A stretch of 64,000 bases of DNA from Chryseobacterium vrystaatense (lineage in GTDB: Bacteria > Bacteroidota > Bacteroidia > Flavobacteriales > Weeksellaceae): positions 124,001-188,000 of the forward strand of contig NZ_JPRI01000008.1 in the NCBI RefSeq assembly GCF_000737765.1, read 5' to 3'. Under the pieces are notes generated by a model. The model worked only from the letters and a program-made list of their open reading frames with translations, had not been told where the DNA came from and did not search any database. The position numbers and the translations under genes are program-made. Of the stretch, positions 25,403-33,712 are shown in pieces; within the stretch, counting starts at the first letter, position 1; every line of letters begins with the position of its first letter.

Positions 25403-25972
25403 TTATTTTAAAATTACTACTAATGTTTTCCACATAATTTTCATGTCGTTTTTAAAAGACCTGTTATTCAGATATAACAAATTCATTTTTACTTTATGTG
25501 GGAAAAGTACTTCATCATTATACTTCAATGGATCAACCTGATCTTTTAAAAGGGTTTCTTCATTTCTGTACTCTATACTTGCTTCACATGTCAATCCAGG
25601 TTTTAAATCCAATACTTTTCTATCTGAACCTTCCAATCTATCATAATACCCTTCAACATCCGGTCTTGGCCCCACAAAACTCATATCGCCCTTTAGAATA
25701 TTAAAAAGTTGTGGAAACTCATCAAGTTTAAATTTTCTCAATGTCTGTCCTATTTTAGAACAAGTTTTTTTCTTTTTATGAATAGTTCTGATTTTATAAA
25801 TCATGAATGGCCTTCCATATTGCCCGATTCTTTTTTGCAAAAACAATCCACTTGAAGCTGTATCAATTCCTGCTATAAAAAATAAAATGATGAGCAGAGG
25901 CATTAAAAAAATAATCATGATTAACGCTAGCGTACCATCAAAAATATTTTTCCAAAGTGTATACTGACTCAT
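25403..25972 (-). CDS. Polyprenyl-phosphate phosphoglycosyltransferase (bacterial sugar transferase family), copy 2
   Basis: A 189-residue monotopic phosphoglycosyltransferase of the PglC/WcaJ catalytic-core type. One hydrophobic re-entrant helix (about 12-35) is followed by FLQKRIGQYGRPFMIYKIRT, LRKFKLDEFPQLFNILKGDMSFVGPRPD and a PGLT motif. These enzymes start a repeat unit by moving a sugar phosphate to undecaprenyl phosphate. It follows the PglD/PglE pair, and in Campylobacter PglC uses UDP-diNAc-bacillosamine, so that is the likeliest substrate. A second copy lies at 29502-30086. GEASIEYRN-type variation replaces the usual LSGLAQV stretch (CEASIEYRN). Confidence 0.85.
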   Translation of the reverse strand: MSQYTLWKNIFDGTLALIMIIFLMPLLIILFFIAGIDTASSGLFLQKRIGQYGRPFMIYKIRTIHKKKKTCSKIGQTLRKFKLDEFPQLFNILKGDMSFVGPRPDVEGYYDRLEGSDRKVLDLKPGLTCEASIEYRNEETLLKDQVDPLKYNDEVLFPHKVKMNLLYLNNRSFKNDMKIMWKTLVVILK

Positions 25973-25988
25973 GGGCTGACCTGAAATA

Positions 25989-27125
25989 TTAAAATCTGAA
26001 ATAAGATCTAATTACATTAGCAATCCGTTCTCTTTCTTCATCTGACAAATTGGATCCCGAAGGAAGACATAATCCGTTATCAAATAACTCTTCAGAAATA
26101 TTTGTTCCATAATAAGGAGCGCTTTCAAAAACAGGCTGCATGTGCATAGGTTTCCACAAAGGTCTTGATTCTATATTATCTTCCAGAAAAGTCAGTCGTA
26201 AACTTTCTCTGTCTTTTCCTGTAATTACAGGATCTATGATAATTGCCGAAAGCCAGTGATTTGAATAATAGTCAGATTCGGGTTCAGTAAATACGGTTAC
26301 TCCATCTATATCTTTGAAAAGCTCTACATAGAAGTCATGCATTGCCCTGCGTGCTTCTACTCTGTTTTTGATAACTTCCATCTGGCCACGTCCAATTCCT
26401 GCTACAATATTGCTCATTCTATAATTGAATCCAATATGAGAATGTTGATAATGTGGAGCATTATCTCTAGCCTGAGTGGAAAGAAATACTATTTTATCTT
26501 TATCTTCCTGCGTGTGGCATACTAAAGCACCACCACCAGAAGTAGTAATAATTTTATTTCCGTTAAAACTTAAAATTCCGAAACGTCCGAATGTTCCGCA
26601 TGCTCTTCCTTTATAAGAAGATCCTAGGGCTTCAGCCGCATCTTCAATAACCGGAATTTGGTATTCATCTGCAACTGCTAAAATCTCGTCCATTTTTGCA
26701 GGCATTCCATACAGATGTACTACAATGATTGCTTTCGGCTTTTTCCCATTCTTTATTCTGTCTTCGATTGCTTCTTTCAAGGCTTTAGGGCACATATTCC
26801 ATGTGTCGGATTCACTGTCTATGAATACAGGCTGTGCACCGCAGTATGCAATAGGATTGGCAGATGCTGAAAATGTCATTGACTGACAGATCACCTCATC
26901 ACCATGTTTTACTCCACATTCTATAAGGGCCAGGTGAAGAGCTGCTGTTCCAGCTGAAAGTGCGGCTGCTTTTACATTATTTCCCAAAAACTGTTCCAGA
27001 TCATTTTCAAATCCGTTTACATTGGGTCCAAGAGGTGCTACCCAGTTTTCTGCGAAAGCCTCATTGATATATTTTAATTCGTTTCCGCCCATGTGGGGAG
27101 AGGAAAGCCAGATTTTTTGTGACAT
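25989..27125 (-). CDS. pglE: UDP-4-keto-6-deoxy sugar aminotransferase (PglE-like, DegT/DnrJ family)
   Basis: A 378-residue PLP aminotransferase. The PLP lysine is Lys191 in SFNGNKIITTSGGG, the pattern of the PglE/LegC subgroup rather than the WbpE one. The phosphate-binding ALSAGTAALHLAL (54-66) is present. It should aminate C4 of UDP-2-acetamido-2,6-dideoxy-4-ketohexose made by the PglF-like dehydratase at the head of the operon. The start lies 1 nt after the PglD-like stop, so the two are coupled. The product would be UDP-4-amino-QuiNAc. Confidence 0.85.
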   Translation of the reverse strand: MSQKIWLSSPHMGGNELKYINEAFAENWVAPLGPNVNGFENDLEQFLGNNVKAAALSAGTAALHLALIECGVKHGDEVICQSMTFSASANPIAYCGAQPVFIDSESDTWNMCPKALKEAIEDRIKNGKKPKAIIVVHLYGMPAKMDEILAVADEYQIPVIEDAAEALGSSYKGRACGTFGRFGILSFNGNKIITTSGGGALVCHTQEDKDKIVFLSTQARDNAPHYQHSHIGFNYRMSNIVAGIGRGQMEVIKNRVEARRAMHDFYVELFKDIDGVTVFTEPESDYYSNHWLSAIIIDPVITGKDRESLRLTFLEDNIESRPLWKPMHMQPVFESAPYYGTNISEELFDNGLCLPSGSNLSDEERERIANVIRSYFRF

Positions 27126-27126
27126 A

Positions 27127-27768
27127 TTAATTATTGTATTTTATAGGTTTTGCTGGAATTCCAACTGCTGTACAGTTGGCAGGAAGACTTTTATATACCA
27201 CGGCACCAGCTCCAACTATTGTATTTTCTCCTATTTCAAGAAGATTGATAATTTTTGCACCAGTACCAACATATACTGCTTCATGTATAATAACTTCTCC
27301 CGAAATATTTACAGTTGGCATAAATGAACTGTATTTTTTTATTTTTGTATCATGTCCCACCGTACAGGAAAGATTAAGAATTACAAAATCTTCAATTTCG
27401 ATATCTATTGTAATGATAACACCAGCACAAATAATGTTTCCTTTTCCTAATTTGACATTATCCTGACCGATAATAACAGATGGATGAATTAAATTAGGAA
27501 ATTCAATATTAGAGCTGCTGATACTTTCTATAATTTTTTTCTTCGTTTTAGGATCTCCTATGGCAACAGCAATGCAGAGGGGTTCAGTTTCTTCATTAAT
27601 TTTTTCCAGCTTTCCTAAATAAGGAATTCCATTGATAGGATAATCATAATGTTTATCATCATAAAAACCTACCAAATCAAATTGTTTTTCTTTTTGGTTA
27701 ATATGATCGATTAACATTTTTACTTCACGTCCAAATCCTCCTGCTCCAATAATTGCTATTTTTTTCAT
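27127..27768 (-). CDS. pglD: Sugar O/N-acetyltransferase, PglD/NeuD-like
   Basis: A 213-residue acetyltransferase. The N-terminal Rossmann-like UDP-binding domain (IIGAGGFGREVKML, 6-19) is followed by a left-handed beta helix (about 95-205). The likely catalytic base is His139 in CTVGHDTKI, at the position of PglD His125. It would N-acetylate the C4 amino group made by the neighbouring PglE-like enzyme, giving UDP-N,N'-diacetylbacillosamine. A NeuD-like O-acetyltransferase role is the alternative. The 108-nt gap upstream (27769-27876) is one of the two largest in the operon. Confidence 0.82.
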   Translation of the reverse strand: MKKIAIIGAGGFGREVKMLIDHINQKEKQFDLVGFYDDKHYDYPINGIPYLGKLEKINEETEPLCIAVAIGDPKTKKKIIESISSSNIEFPNLIHPSVIIGQDNVKLGKGNIICAGVIITIDIEIEDFVILNLSCTVGHDTKIKKYSSFMPTVNISGEVIIHEAVYVGTGAKIINLLEIGENTIVGAGAVVYKSLPANCTAVGIPAKPIKYNN

Positions 27769-27876
27769 ATTTATTATTTCTTTTAACGGGCTGCCATTGT
27801 TTTATAAAATTAAGAATCTAATGTTTGAAACATCTACGTCTGATACAGAAACTATATTAACTTTTTATTTTATGTC

Positions 27877-28551
27877 TTAAGGGATCAACTGACGTTCCAC
27901 AACAAAAGCTTCCGCTCTTTCTACTCCAACGGTAGCTCCTCTATACATTGCTAATGCTTCAAAAGCCTCTATAGAACGGGAATGCGGGAACTTTTTTATC
28001 TGAGATCCAAAAAACTTCATTGCTTCTGTCTTTTTTACAAAAACATCCGTAACATTCACGAAATGATTTGGTACGAAGGCTTTTTCCTGCATTGGTGTCC
28101 ATTCTGTTTCAGAAAGAGTTTCATAGCAATATATATTCAGTACTTTATCTTCACCCTGAGGTCTTGCTGCCACCAAAGAAGCTCTGTAGACAGCTTTATG
28201 ATCCTGATGAATATCTCCAGGATGTGGCAGATATAAGTGAGTAGGTTTGATTTTCTGAAATACTTTTGAAATTTCCACCGAAATTTTAAACTCAGGGAAA
28301 GCATTCAATGCCGGAGCAGGAAATTCCAAGAAGATGGTTTCCTTAACCCCTAAAAACTGATGTGCCGCAACTGCCTCAGATCTGGTGCTTTCTATCATTT
28401 CCTGTGAAAACAATTCAGGAGCACCTAATGAAGCATTTGTTGCTATAATTACAGTAACCTCATCTCCAGACTGGATATGTCTGGCAATGGTAGCTCCACA
28501 TCCTATTATTTCATCATCCGCATGAGGGGCTATTACTACTACTCTATTCAT
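27877..28551 (-). CDS. PIG-L/LmbE-family N-deacetylase
   Basis: A 224-residue zinc deacetylase. The metal and catalytic motif APHADDE (8-14: His10, Asp12, Asp13, Glu14) and the distal HPGDIHQDHKA His residues are present. Members remove N-acetyl groups from GlcNAc-type sugars, either free, lipid-linked or nucleotide-linked. The start overlaps the stop of the formyltransferase gene by 8 nt, implying coupled use: deacetylate an amino sugar, then re-acylate it with a formyl group. No signal peptide, so it is cytoplasmic. Confidence 0.85.
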   Translation of the reverse strand: MNRVVVIAPHADDEIIGCGATIARHIQSGDEVTVIIATNASLGAPELFSQEMIESTRSEAVAAHQFLGVKETIFLEFPAPALNAFPEFKISVEISKVFQKIKPTHLYLPHPGDIHQDHKAVYRASLVAARPQGEDKVLNIYCYETLSETEWTPMQEKAFVPNHFVNVTDVFVKKTEAMKFFGSQIKKFPHSRSIEAFEALAMYRGATVGVERAEAFVVERQLIP

Positions 28552-29509
28552 CTTTTAGTTTTTTTAAAATTGATTTTATTTTATAGATTTCGTCTTCAAT
28601 ATTATATCCCAGTTTATCCCCTACATTAATAGGAATAAGAGCATTATCTCTGAAGTTATATTCTTCAATCCATAATAACCCGTCCCCTGTCTGTATAAGA
28701 AGGTGTCCGTCCTCATTCTTAAGTAAAACTCGTCCTATAACTCCTTTGAACTGAATCGTTTTTTCCTTCCGACAAGACCATACATTCATCTTTTCATCTT
28801 TACAGTAAGTATAGGCACCCGGATGCGGCCTTGAAGCTGCTTTCACAAGACGATTGATATAGTGTGCCCCATCATTCCAGTTGATCAGTCCGTCTTCTTC
28901 CTTTCTTATTCCATAGTAGGAAGCAAGATGATCACATTGTGGTATCGGGTTCCAAAATCCTTTTTTAAGTTCCGGAAGCCATTGATCTAGCGCCAAATCA
29001 ATATTCTTCAATATTTTGATTTCCACATCAGAGGCATCATCATTCTCATCTACTTCAAAAATAGACTGTGTAAAAACCGGACCGTCATCTGCTCCTTTCC
29101 CCATAAGAAAGAAAGTTGCAGACCCATAAGTTTGTTCCAGTGTTACCCAAGCCAAAGGTGCTCTCCCTCTTCCAAGCGGCAGTCTTGTAGGATGAAATCC
29201 TATGCAACCCAGTTTCGAAACTGAGAACCATTGGTCATGTAACAGCTGTGAAAAACCTACAGCAAAGATAATGTCGGGTTGCTTTTCTCTAGCCCAATTT
29301 AGATTTTCATCATCATTGATCTTGCTAAATCCTTTGTAACTAATATGTAGATCTTTTGAAAGCACAGACAAATCCGCCCAACCGGAAACTCTGTCTTTAT
29401 CTTTTGGCTCGTGCCCCAGAACTCCAACAACTTCCAAATCATGCTCTACCAGCTTCTGAATAATCTGTACTGTGGAATTAACAGCTCCTATTACTAATAT
29501 TTTATACAT
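28544..29509 (-). CDS. Sugar N-formyltransferase (Fmt/ArnA-formyl fold) with altered catalytic triad
   Basis: A 321-residue formyltransferase-fold enzyme using a formyl-tetrahydrofolate-type donor. The catalytic core is at about 100-145: GCIGFHPTRLPLGRGRAPLAW with His106, and Asp141 in GADDGP. The usual Asn two residues before the His (NLH or NIH in ArnA and Fmt) is Gly104 here. The C-terminal half resembles the Fmt C-terminal domain (WSCRKEKTI). It overlaps the PIG-L gene by 8 nt and the sugar transferase before it by 8 nt. The likely role is N-formylation of an amino sugar, not initiator tRNA, given its context. Confidence 0.78.
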   Translation of the reverse strand: MYKILVIGAVNSTVQIIQKLVEHDLEVVGVLGHEPKDKDRVSGWADLSVLSKDLHISYKGFSKINDDENLNWAREKQPDIIFAVGFSQLLHDQWFSVSKLGCIGFHPTRLPLGRGRAPLAWVTLEQTYGSATFFLMGKGADDGPVFTQSIFEVDENDDASDVEIKILKNIDLALDQWLPELKKGFWNPIPQCDHLASYYGIRKEEDGLINWNDGAHYINRLVKAASRPHPGAYTYCKDEKMNVWSCRKEKTIQFKGVIGRVLLKNEDGHLLIQTGDGLLWIEEYNFRDNALIPINVGDKLGYNIEDEIYKIKSILKKLKDE

Positions 29510-30086
29510 TAGGATGTTTTATATATTTATCTTCTCCGTTAAGAAGTATCAGAAAAGTCTTAAGAACAATTTTTGTATCTAATATAAAGCTTTGGTTCTC
29601 TACATATTCTCTATCATATTTCCATCTTTCTTCCCATGTAAGGTGGATATTTCCGTTTACCTGAGAAAGCCCTGTAAGTCCCGGTACAACTTCTATCCTT
29701 TTTTTGCCGTCTTCATTAAATTCAGCAAGCTGTCTTGGCAGACAGGGACGCGGTCCTACCAAAGACATATCTCCATTAAAAACATTAATGATCTGAGGAA
29801 GTTCATCAATTTTAAAACGTCTTAAATAAGAACCTATTTTGGTAACTTCTGCATCATTTTTCATTATTTCTCTGTCTGCTACCCTTTCTTTATCATACAT
29901 GGTTCTCACCTTATATATTTTGAATACTTTTCCTTGATACCCCAGCCTCTCCTGAAAGAAGAAAAACTTTCCCGGACTATCAATTTTCACTAAGATATAA
30001 ATGATTATAAACAGAGGAAACAGAAACAGAATGACTGATAAAGCCAAAATTATATCTAAAAATCTTTTTACAAATGATTTATACAT
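29502..30086 (-). CDS. Polyprenyl-phosphate phosphoglycosyltransferase, copy 1
   Basis: A 194-residue monotopic phosphoglycosyltransferase. A hydrophobic helix (about 12-35) is followed by FFFQERLGYQGKVFKIYKVRTM, LRRFKIDELPQIINVFNGDMSLVGPRP and PGLTGLSQVNG, all standard for the family. It differs from the copy at 25403-25972 in keeping the LTGLSQV stretch. It lies directly before the formyltransferase/PIG-L pair and after a GT4 gene. It probably transfers a UDP-amino-sugar phosphate to the lipid carrier. Confidence 0.87.
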   Translation of the reverse strand: MYKSFVKRFLDIILALSVILFLFPLFIIIYILVKIDSPGKFFFFQERLGYQGKVFKIYKVRTMYDKERVADREIMKNDAEVTKIGSYLRRFKIDELPQIINVFNGDMSLVGPRPCLPRQLAEFNEDGKKRIEVVPGLTGLSQVNGNIHLTWEERWKYDREYVENQSFILDTKIVLKTFLILLNGEDKYIKHPNV

Positions 30087-30201
30087 CGGCTTATGAACAT
30101 TTAAATGTGTTTAAAATTCTATATTTAACTTCTTTCTCCTGATAACTCATGAGTTCCTATTATGTGTAAAATTAAAAAAAATTAATCCTTTTCTATGATT
30201 A

Positions 30202-31407
30202 TTATAATTCTATTATTTTCTCATATGATCTGCTTACCTGAAATTCTCTTTTCAAAAACTCGAGACTATTCCGCCTCATTTCTTCAAATTTAATACCATC
30301 CATGTTGATCAGCATATCCACTGCATCGATCATTGCAGGCAAATCTCCTGAATATACGGACATTCCGCAGCCATTTTTCACAATATCAGTTCCAATATCT
30401 GTATTAGGGTCTGTAGCTGCAAGAACCGGCATTCTGAACTCAAGATACGAGAGCAGTCTTGAGGGATAATTTGGGATTGTAAAATCTTTATGTAAGAAGA
30501 TCAAACCTACATCACAAGCTTGTACCAGCAAATCATAATCTACCTTGGGAACAGCAGAAAGCAATAAAGCATTTTTAGGTTTAAAAATATCAAACCAGTC
30601 TTTGATCTTATCGTACTCTGTTCCTGAACCGGCTACAACAAAAAATACTTTATCATCTTCTGATTTTGCTTTTAATGTTTCTATCAGAAAATCTATTCCC
30701 TGAGGCTTTCCAAGGTTCCCACCATATATAAAGACTTTTCTGTCTGTCGGAATTCCGTATTTTATTCTTACCGCGGTTTTCTCCTGATCAGAATGAATTT
30801 TGGAAGACTGCAGGCGAATAGAATTCGCATTGATCTCTACCTTTTCCTTTGAAACATCTGAATTGTGATTCAGCACAAACTGCAAATTGGCTTCAGACAT
30901 ACATCCTATTTTATCTGAAACGCTATACAGTTCTTTTTCTTTTTTTCTGAAATATTTGTACAAAAAACTTTTATCAGACATCAGTTTCATATCTACTGCA
31001 TTTTGTGGGAAAATATCTTTCAGCAACAGATAAGCTTTGGCATTATCTCTCTTTTTGATGTATTTTATGACCCCCGTAAATGTGATAGGTGGTGTTGAAT
31101 AAATAACCAGATCAAACTTCACTTCAGAAAAGTGTTTTTTTACAGCCCTTAAAAACAACTTTTCAATAGTCAGAGTGGAAACTCCTTTTTCTATAAAATT
31201 AGTTTTCTGGATATTTAAGGTCTTTACATTTAAAAAAGATGCGTTACCTTCCTTTTTTAATGTTGTTTTCTGGTTTTCGCGCCTTTCTACAGGAGATACA
31301 ATATACACGTCATGCTGATGATCGGAAAACTCCTGCATCAGATCATGATAAATACCGCGTTCCTGTAATGTATTTATTTTCGCTAACGTAAGAAAAAGTA
31401 CATTCAT
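30202..31407 (-). CDS. Glycosyltransferase family 4 (WbuB-like)
   Basis: A 401-residue GT4 protein. The donor-binding half contains VFIYGGNLGKPQGIDFLIE (a GGxLxxPQG pattern), VFFVVAGSGTEYDKI and FTIPNYPSRLLSYLEFRMPVLA with the SxxxEFR-type phosphate site. This matches the WbuB/CapM-like L-fucosamine transferases that follow FnlABC in O-antigen loci. It is 3 nt from the FnlC-like gene, so a role in adding an L-FucNAc-type sugar is the best guess. It is one of only two GT4 genes in the operon. Confidence 0.85.
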   Translation of the reverse strand: MNVLFLTLAKINTLQERGIYHDLMQEFSDHQHDVYIVSPVERRENQKTTLKKEGNASFLNVKTLNIQKTNFIEKGVSTLTIEKLFLRAVKKHFSEVKFDLVIYSTPPITFTGVIKYIKKRDNAKAYLLLKDIFPQNAVDMKLMSDKSFLYKYFRKKEKELYSVSDKIGCMSEANLQFVLNHNSDVSKEKVEINANSIRLQSSKIHSDQEKTAVRIKYGIPTDRKVFIYGGNLGKPQGIDFLIETLKAKSEDDKVFFVVAGSGTEYDKIKDWFDIFKPKNALLLSAVPKVDYDLLVQACDVGLIFLHKDFTIPNYPSRLLSYLEFRMPVLAATDPNTDIGTDIVKNGCGMSVYSGDLPAMIDAVDMLINMDGIKFEEMRRNSLEFLKREFQVSRSYEKIIEL

Positions 31408-31410
31408 TCC

Positions 31411-32550
31411 TTAGCTCTTTCTCCAAACTACTCTGTTGATATAGTCGGTGTAACTTAAAATTATTCTTACCACTTTCTGGGAAACATTAGGCATCGAATA
31501 ATCGGCAACCTGTCTGTAGTTTCTTTCCGCTCCTATTTTCTGCTCCTCAAGCTGTACCAGTCCCTGAAGAATTCTGTCGGGTGACATCCCTACCATCATT
31601 ACTGATGCTTCTTCCATAGCCTCCGGTCTCTCATGGGCATCTCTGATATTGAGTGCTCTGAAGTTCAGTATTGAAGACTCTTCTGAGATTGTTCCTGAAT
31701 CAGAAAGAACAGCATAACTTCTCATCTGAAGGGCATTATAATCATGAAAACCAAGTGGTTTTAAAAACTGTATTTCCGGTCTTACTTCCAGTTTCATTTT
31801 ATCAATCATATTTCTGGTTCTCGGGTGAGTAGAAACAATGATAGGATAATTGAATTTTTCAGCGATTGCATTCAGACTGTCTATTAAACCTCTGAAGTTC
31901 TTTTCCGAATTGATATTTTCTTCTCTATGTGATGAAACCACGAAATATTTTCCTTCTTCCAGATCCAGTCTTGAAAGAACACCAGAACTTTTGATATCAG
32001 GAAGATAATGATTTAAAACTTCAAACATCGGAGAACCTGTCTTGATAATTCTGTCCGCCGGAAGACCTTCTCTTAAAAGATATTCACGGGCGATATCTGA
32101 GTACGTTAAATTAACGTCCGAAGTATGGTCTACGATTTTTCGGTTGGTTTCTTCCGGCACACGCTGATCGAAACATCTGTTACCTGCTTCCATATGGAAA
32201 ATAGGAATCTGTCTTTTCTTTGCAGGAATAGCACACAGACAAGAATTGGTATCTCCCAGCACTAAAAATGCATCTGGCTGCTGTTCCTCAAGAAGCGGAT
32301 CGATTTTAATCAGGATATTCCCAACAGTCTCAGTGGCTGTCTTTCCGGCCGCTTCCAGAAAAAAGTCCGGTTTTCTTAAACCCAGATCTTCAAAAAAAAT
32401 CTGATTAAGTTCATAATCATAATTCTGTCCGGTGTGGACAATGATATGTTCAACGGCTTCGGATGCATCCAAAGCCGATAATACTCTCGATAGTCTAATA
32501 ATTTCCGGTCGCGTTCCCACGACTGTCATTACTTTTAATTTTTTCATCAT
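31411..32550 (-). CDS. fnlC: UDP-N-acetyl sugar 2-epimerase (FnlC/CapG, non-hydrolysing WecB family)
   Basis: A 379-residue epimerase. Family marks are VGTRPEIIRL, HTGQNYDYELNQIFFEDL, HMEAGNR (the active-site loop), SSHREENINSEKN and LSDSGTISEES. In the FnlA-FnlB-FnlC pathway it converts UDP-L-PneNAc to UDP-L-FucNAc. Because a 2,3-diamino-glucuronic acid route also lies in this operon, a WbpI-like role is the alternative. The first ATG lies 56 nt inside the preceding polymerase gene; all reasonable starts overlap it. Confidence 0.9.
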   Translation of the reverse strand: MMKKLKVMTVVGTRPEIIRLSRVLSALDASEAVEHIIVHTGQNYDYELNQIFFEDLGLRKPDFFLEAAGKTATETVGNILIKIDPLLEEQQPDAFLVLGDTNSCLCAIPAKKRQIPIFHMEAGNRCFDQRVPEETNRKIVDHTSDVNLTYSDIAREYLLREGLPADRIIKTGSPMFEVLNHYLPDIKSSGVLSRLDLEEGKYFVVSSHREENINSEKNFRGLIDSLNAIAEKFNYPIIVSTHPRTRNMIDKMKLEVRPEIQFLKPLGFHDYNALQMRSYAVLSDSGTISEESSILNFRALNIRDAHERPEAMEEASVMMVGMSPDRILQGLVQLEEQKIGAERNYRQVADYSMPNVSQKVVRIILSYTDYINRVVWRKS

Positions 32551-33709
32551 AACAAAATAATATTATAGATATAATTACTGCTGCAAAGCACCAGAATTCA
32601 ACATTATCAAAAATACAGTATGAGGTTTGGATCAGTACCAAATACTGAATAAAAAATAAAAAATAAGGCAGATAAAAAATATTCTGTTTTATATATTCCA
32701 GTTTGAATTTCCAAAGATCTTTAAAATAAAGAATCAGCAGAATTCCACCGGTTACGCCCATGGCCATGGGAACTTCCACAAAAATATTATGGGGATACAT
32801 CCAGTTTTCAAACAAAGTACGCCCCCCAAAGAATATGTTATTCTCAAAGATCTCCCATCCTTTTCCTAAATAATATGATCTTCCATACGCATTTCCTTCA
32901 AAAATAGCATCATATAGCCTTACAATGTACTCTGTAGCATATGAGCTGTGTCTTATAAAGTAAATACCTGCTACAAAAATAAGTATAAAAAACACCAGGG
33001 CAAGCCAATATTTCAGCTTATTAATATACAAAAGCATCACTAACATAATTACAGCTGCAGCCAAAATGGGACTACGTGCAGATGATATGCAGATTGTAAA
33101 TAGCCCCATCAAAAATCCTAGTGTGGGTTTTACAATTTTTTTCCTATTAACAAAATAATAAAAAACAGACAGTATCATCAGACAAAGCCCATAGTGTCCC
33201 GTAGTAATATAATATCTGTCGAAAATACCTGTGGATCTTGAGAAATTCTGAGTAATGAGAATTGTATAAAGGCAGCTGATTCCTATTATTATCAATAAAA
33301 AATGAAAGCTAAGACGTACTAGCTTTTCTGCCATTTTTTTGGTAATGGTTATACTTAGAATAGCTATTGACGGAATCAAATTAACGAAGATTATTTTGAA
33401 GTAAGTCCAGTACTGCATGCTTTTAGCTTCCGGTACAAAAGTATAATTCTGAAAGCTGTAGTAAGATTTAAATGCATAAAAAAACCAGAACATACTTATA
33501 AAGGCAATAGTCCATTTCCTTTTCTTTATATTGTCGAAATTTAGAAAAATAAGATACAGGCTTGTTAAAAATACTATACTTTTGAAAGGAATTGAAAAAT
33601 ATACATTAGGAATTTTAACCGGTAACGCTAATGAATAAATAAATAGATATCCAAAGGTTACCAGAAATAAAAATACAAATTCCAGATTATTTTTTTTCAA
33701 CAAAATCAT
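32495..33709 (-). CDS. O-antigen/capsule polymerase-like membrane protein (Wzy), copy 2
   Basis: A 404-residue polytopic protein with about 11-12 membrane segments. It has a large outer loop near residues 260-310 (YGRSYYLGKGWEIFENNIFFGGRTLFENWMYPHNIFVE-like), including a PHN motif seen in many O-antigen ligase/polymerase proteins. It lies between the FnlB- and FnlC-like genes, a common spot for wzy, and overlaps the next gene by 56 nt. The sequence alone does not separate polymerase from ligase function. A second such gene is at 42771-43976. Confidence 0.78.
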   Translation of the reverse strand: MILLKKNNLEFVFLFLVTFGYLFIYSLALPVKIPNVYFSIPFKSIVFLTSLYLIFLNFDNIKKRKWTIAFISMFWFFYAFKSYYSFQNYTFVPEAKSMQYWTYFKIIFVNLIPSIAILSITITKKMAEKLVRLSFHFLLIIIGISCLYTILITQNFSRSTGIFDRYYITTGHYGLCLMILSVFYYFVNRKKIVKPTLGFLMGLFTICISSARSPILAAAVIMLVMLLYINKLKYWLALVFFILIFVAGIYFIRHSSYATEYIVRLYDAIFEGNAYGRSYYLGKGWEIFENNIFFGGRTLFENWMYPHNIFVEVPMAMGVTGGILLILYFKDLWKFKLEYIKQNIFYLPYFLFFIQYLVLIQTSYCIFDNVEFWCFAAVIISIILFCYDEKIKSNDSRGNATGNY

Positions 33710-33712
33710 ACT

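Noticed and set aside
28544..29509. Methionyl-tRNA formyltransferase
   Set aside because: Operon context and overlap with a PIG-L deacetylase fit a sugar N-formyltransferase; the triad also differs from Fmt.
30144..30155. Perfect 12-nt palindrome AACTCATGAGTT in the 115-nt gap between a sugar transferase and a GT4 gene
   Set aside because: Too short and isolated to call an operator; no promoter element found with it.
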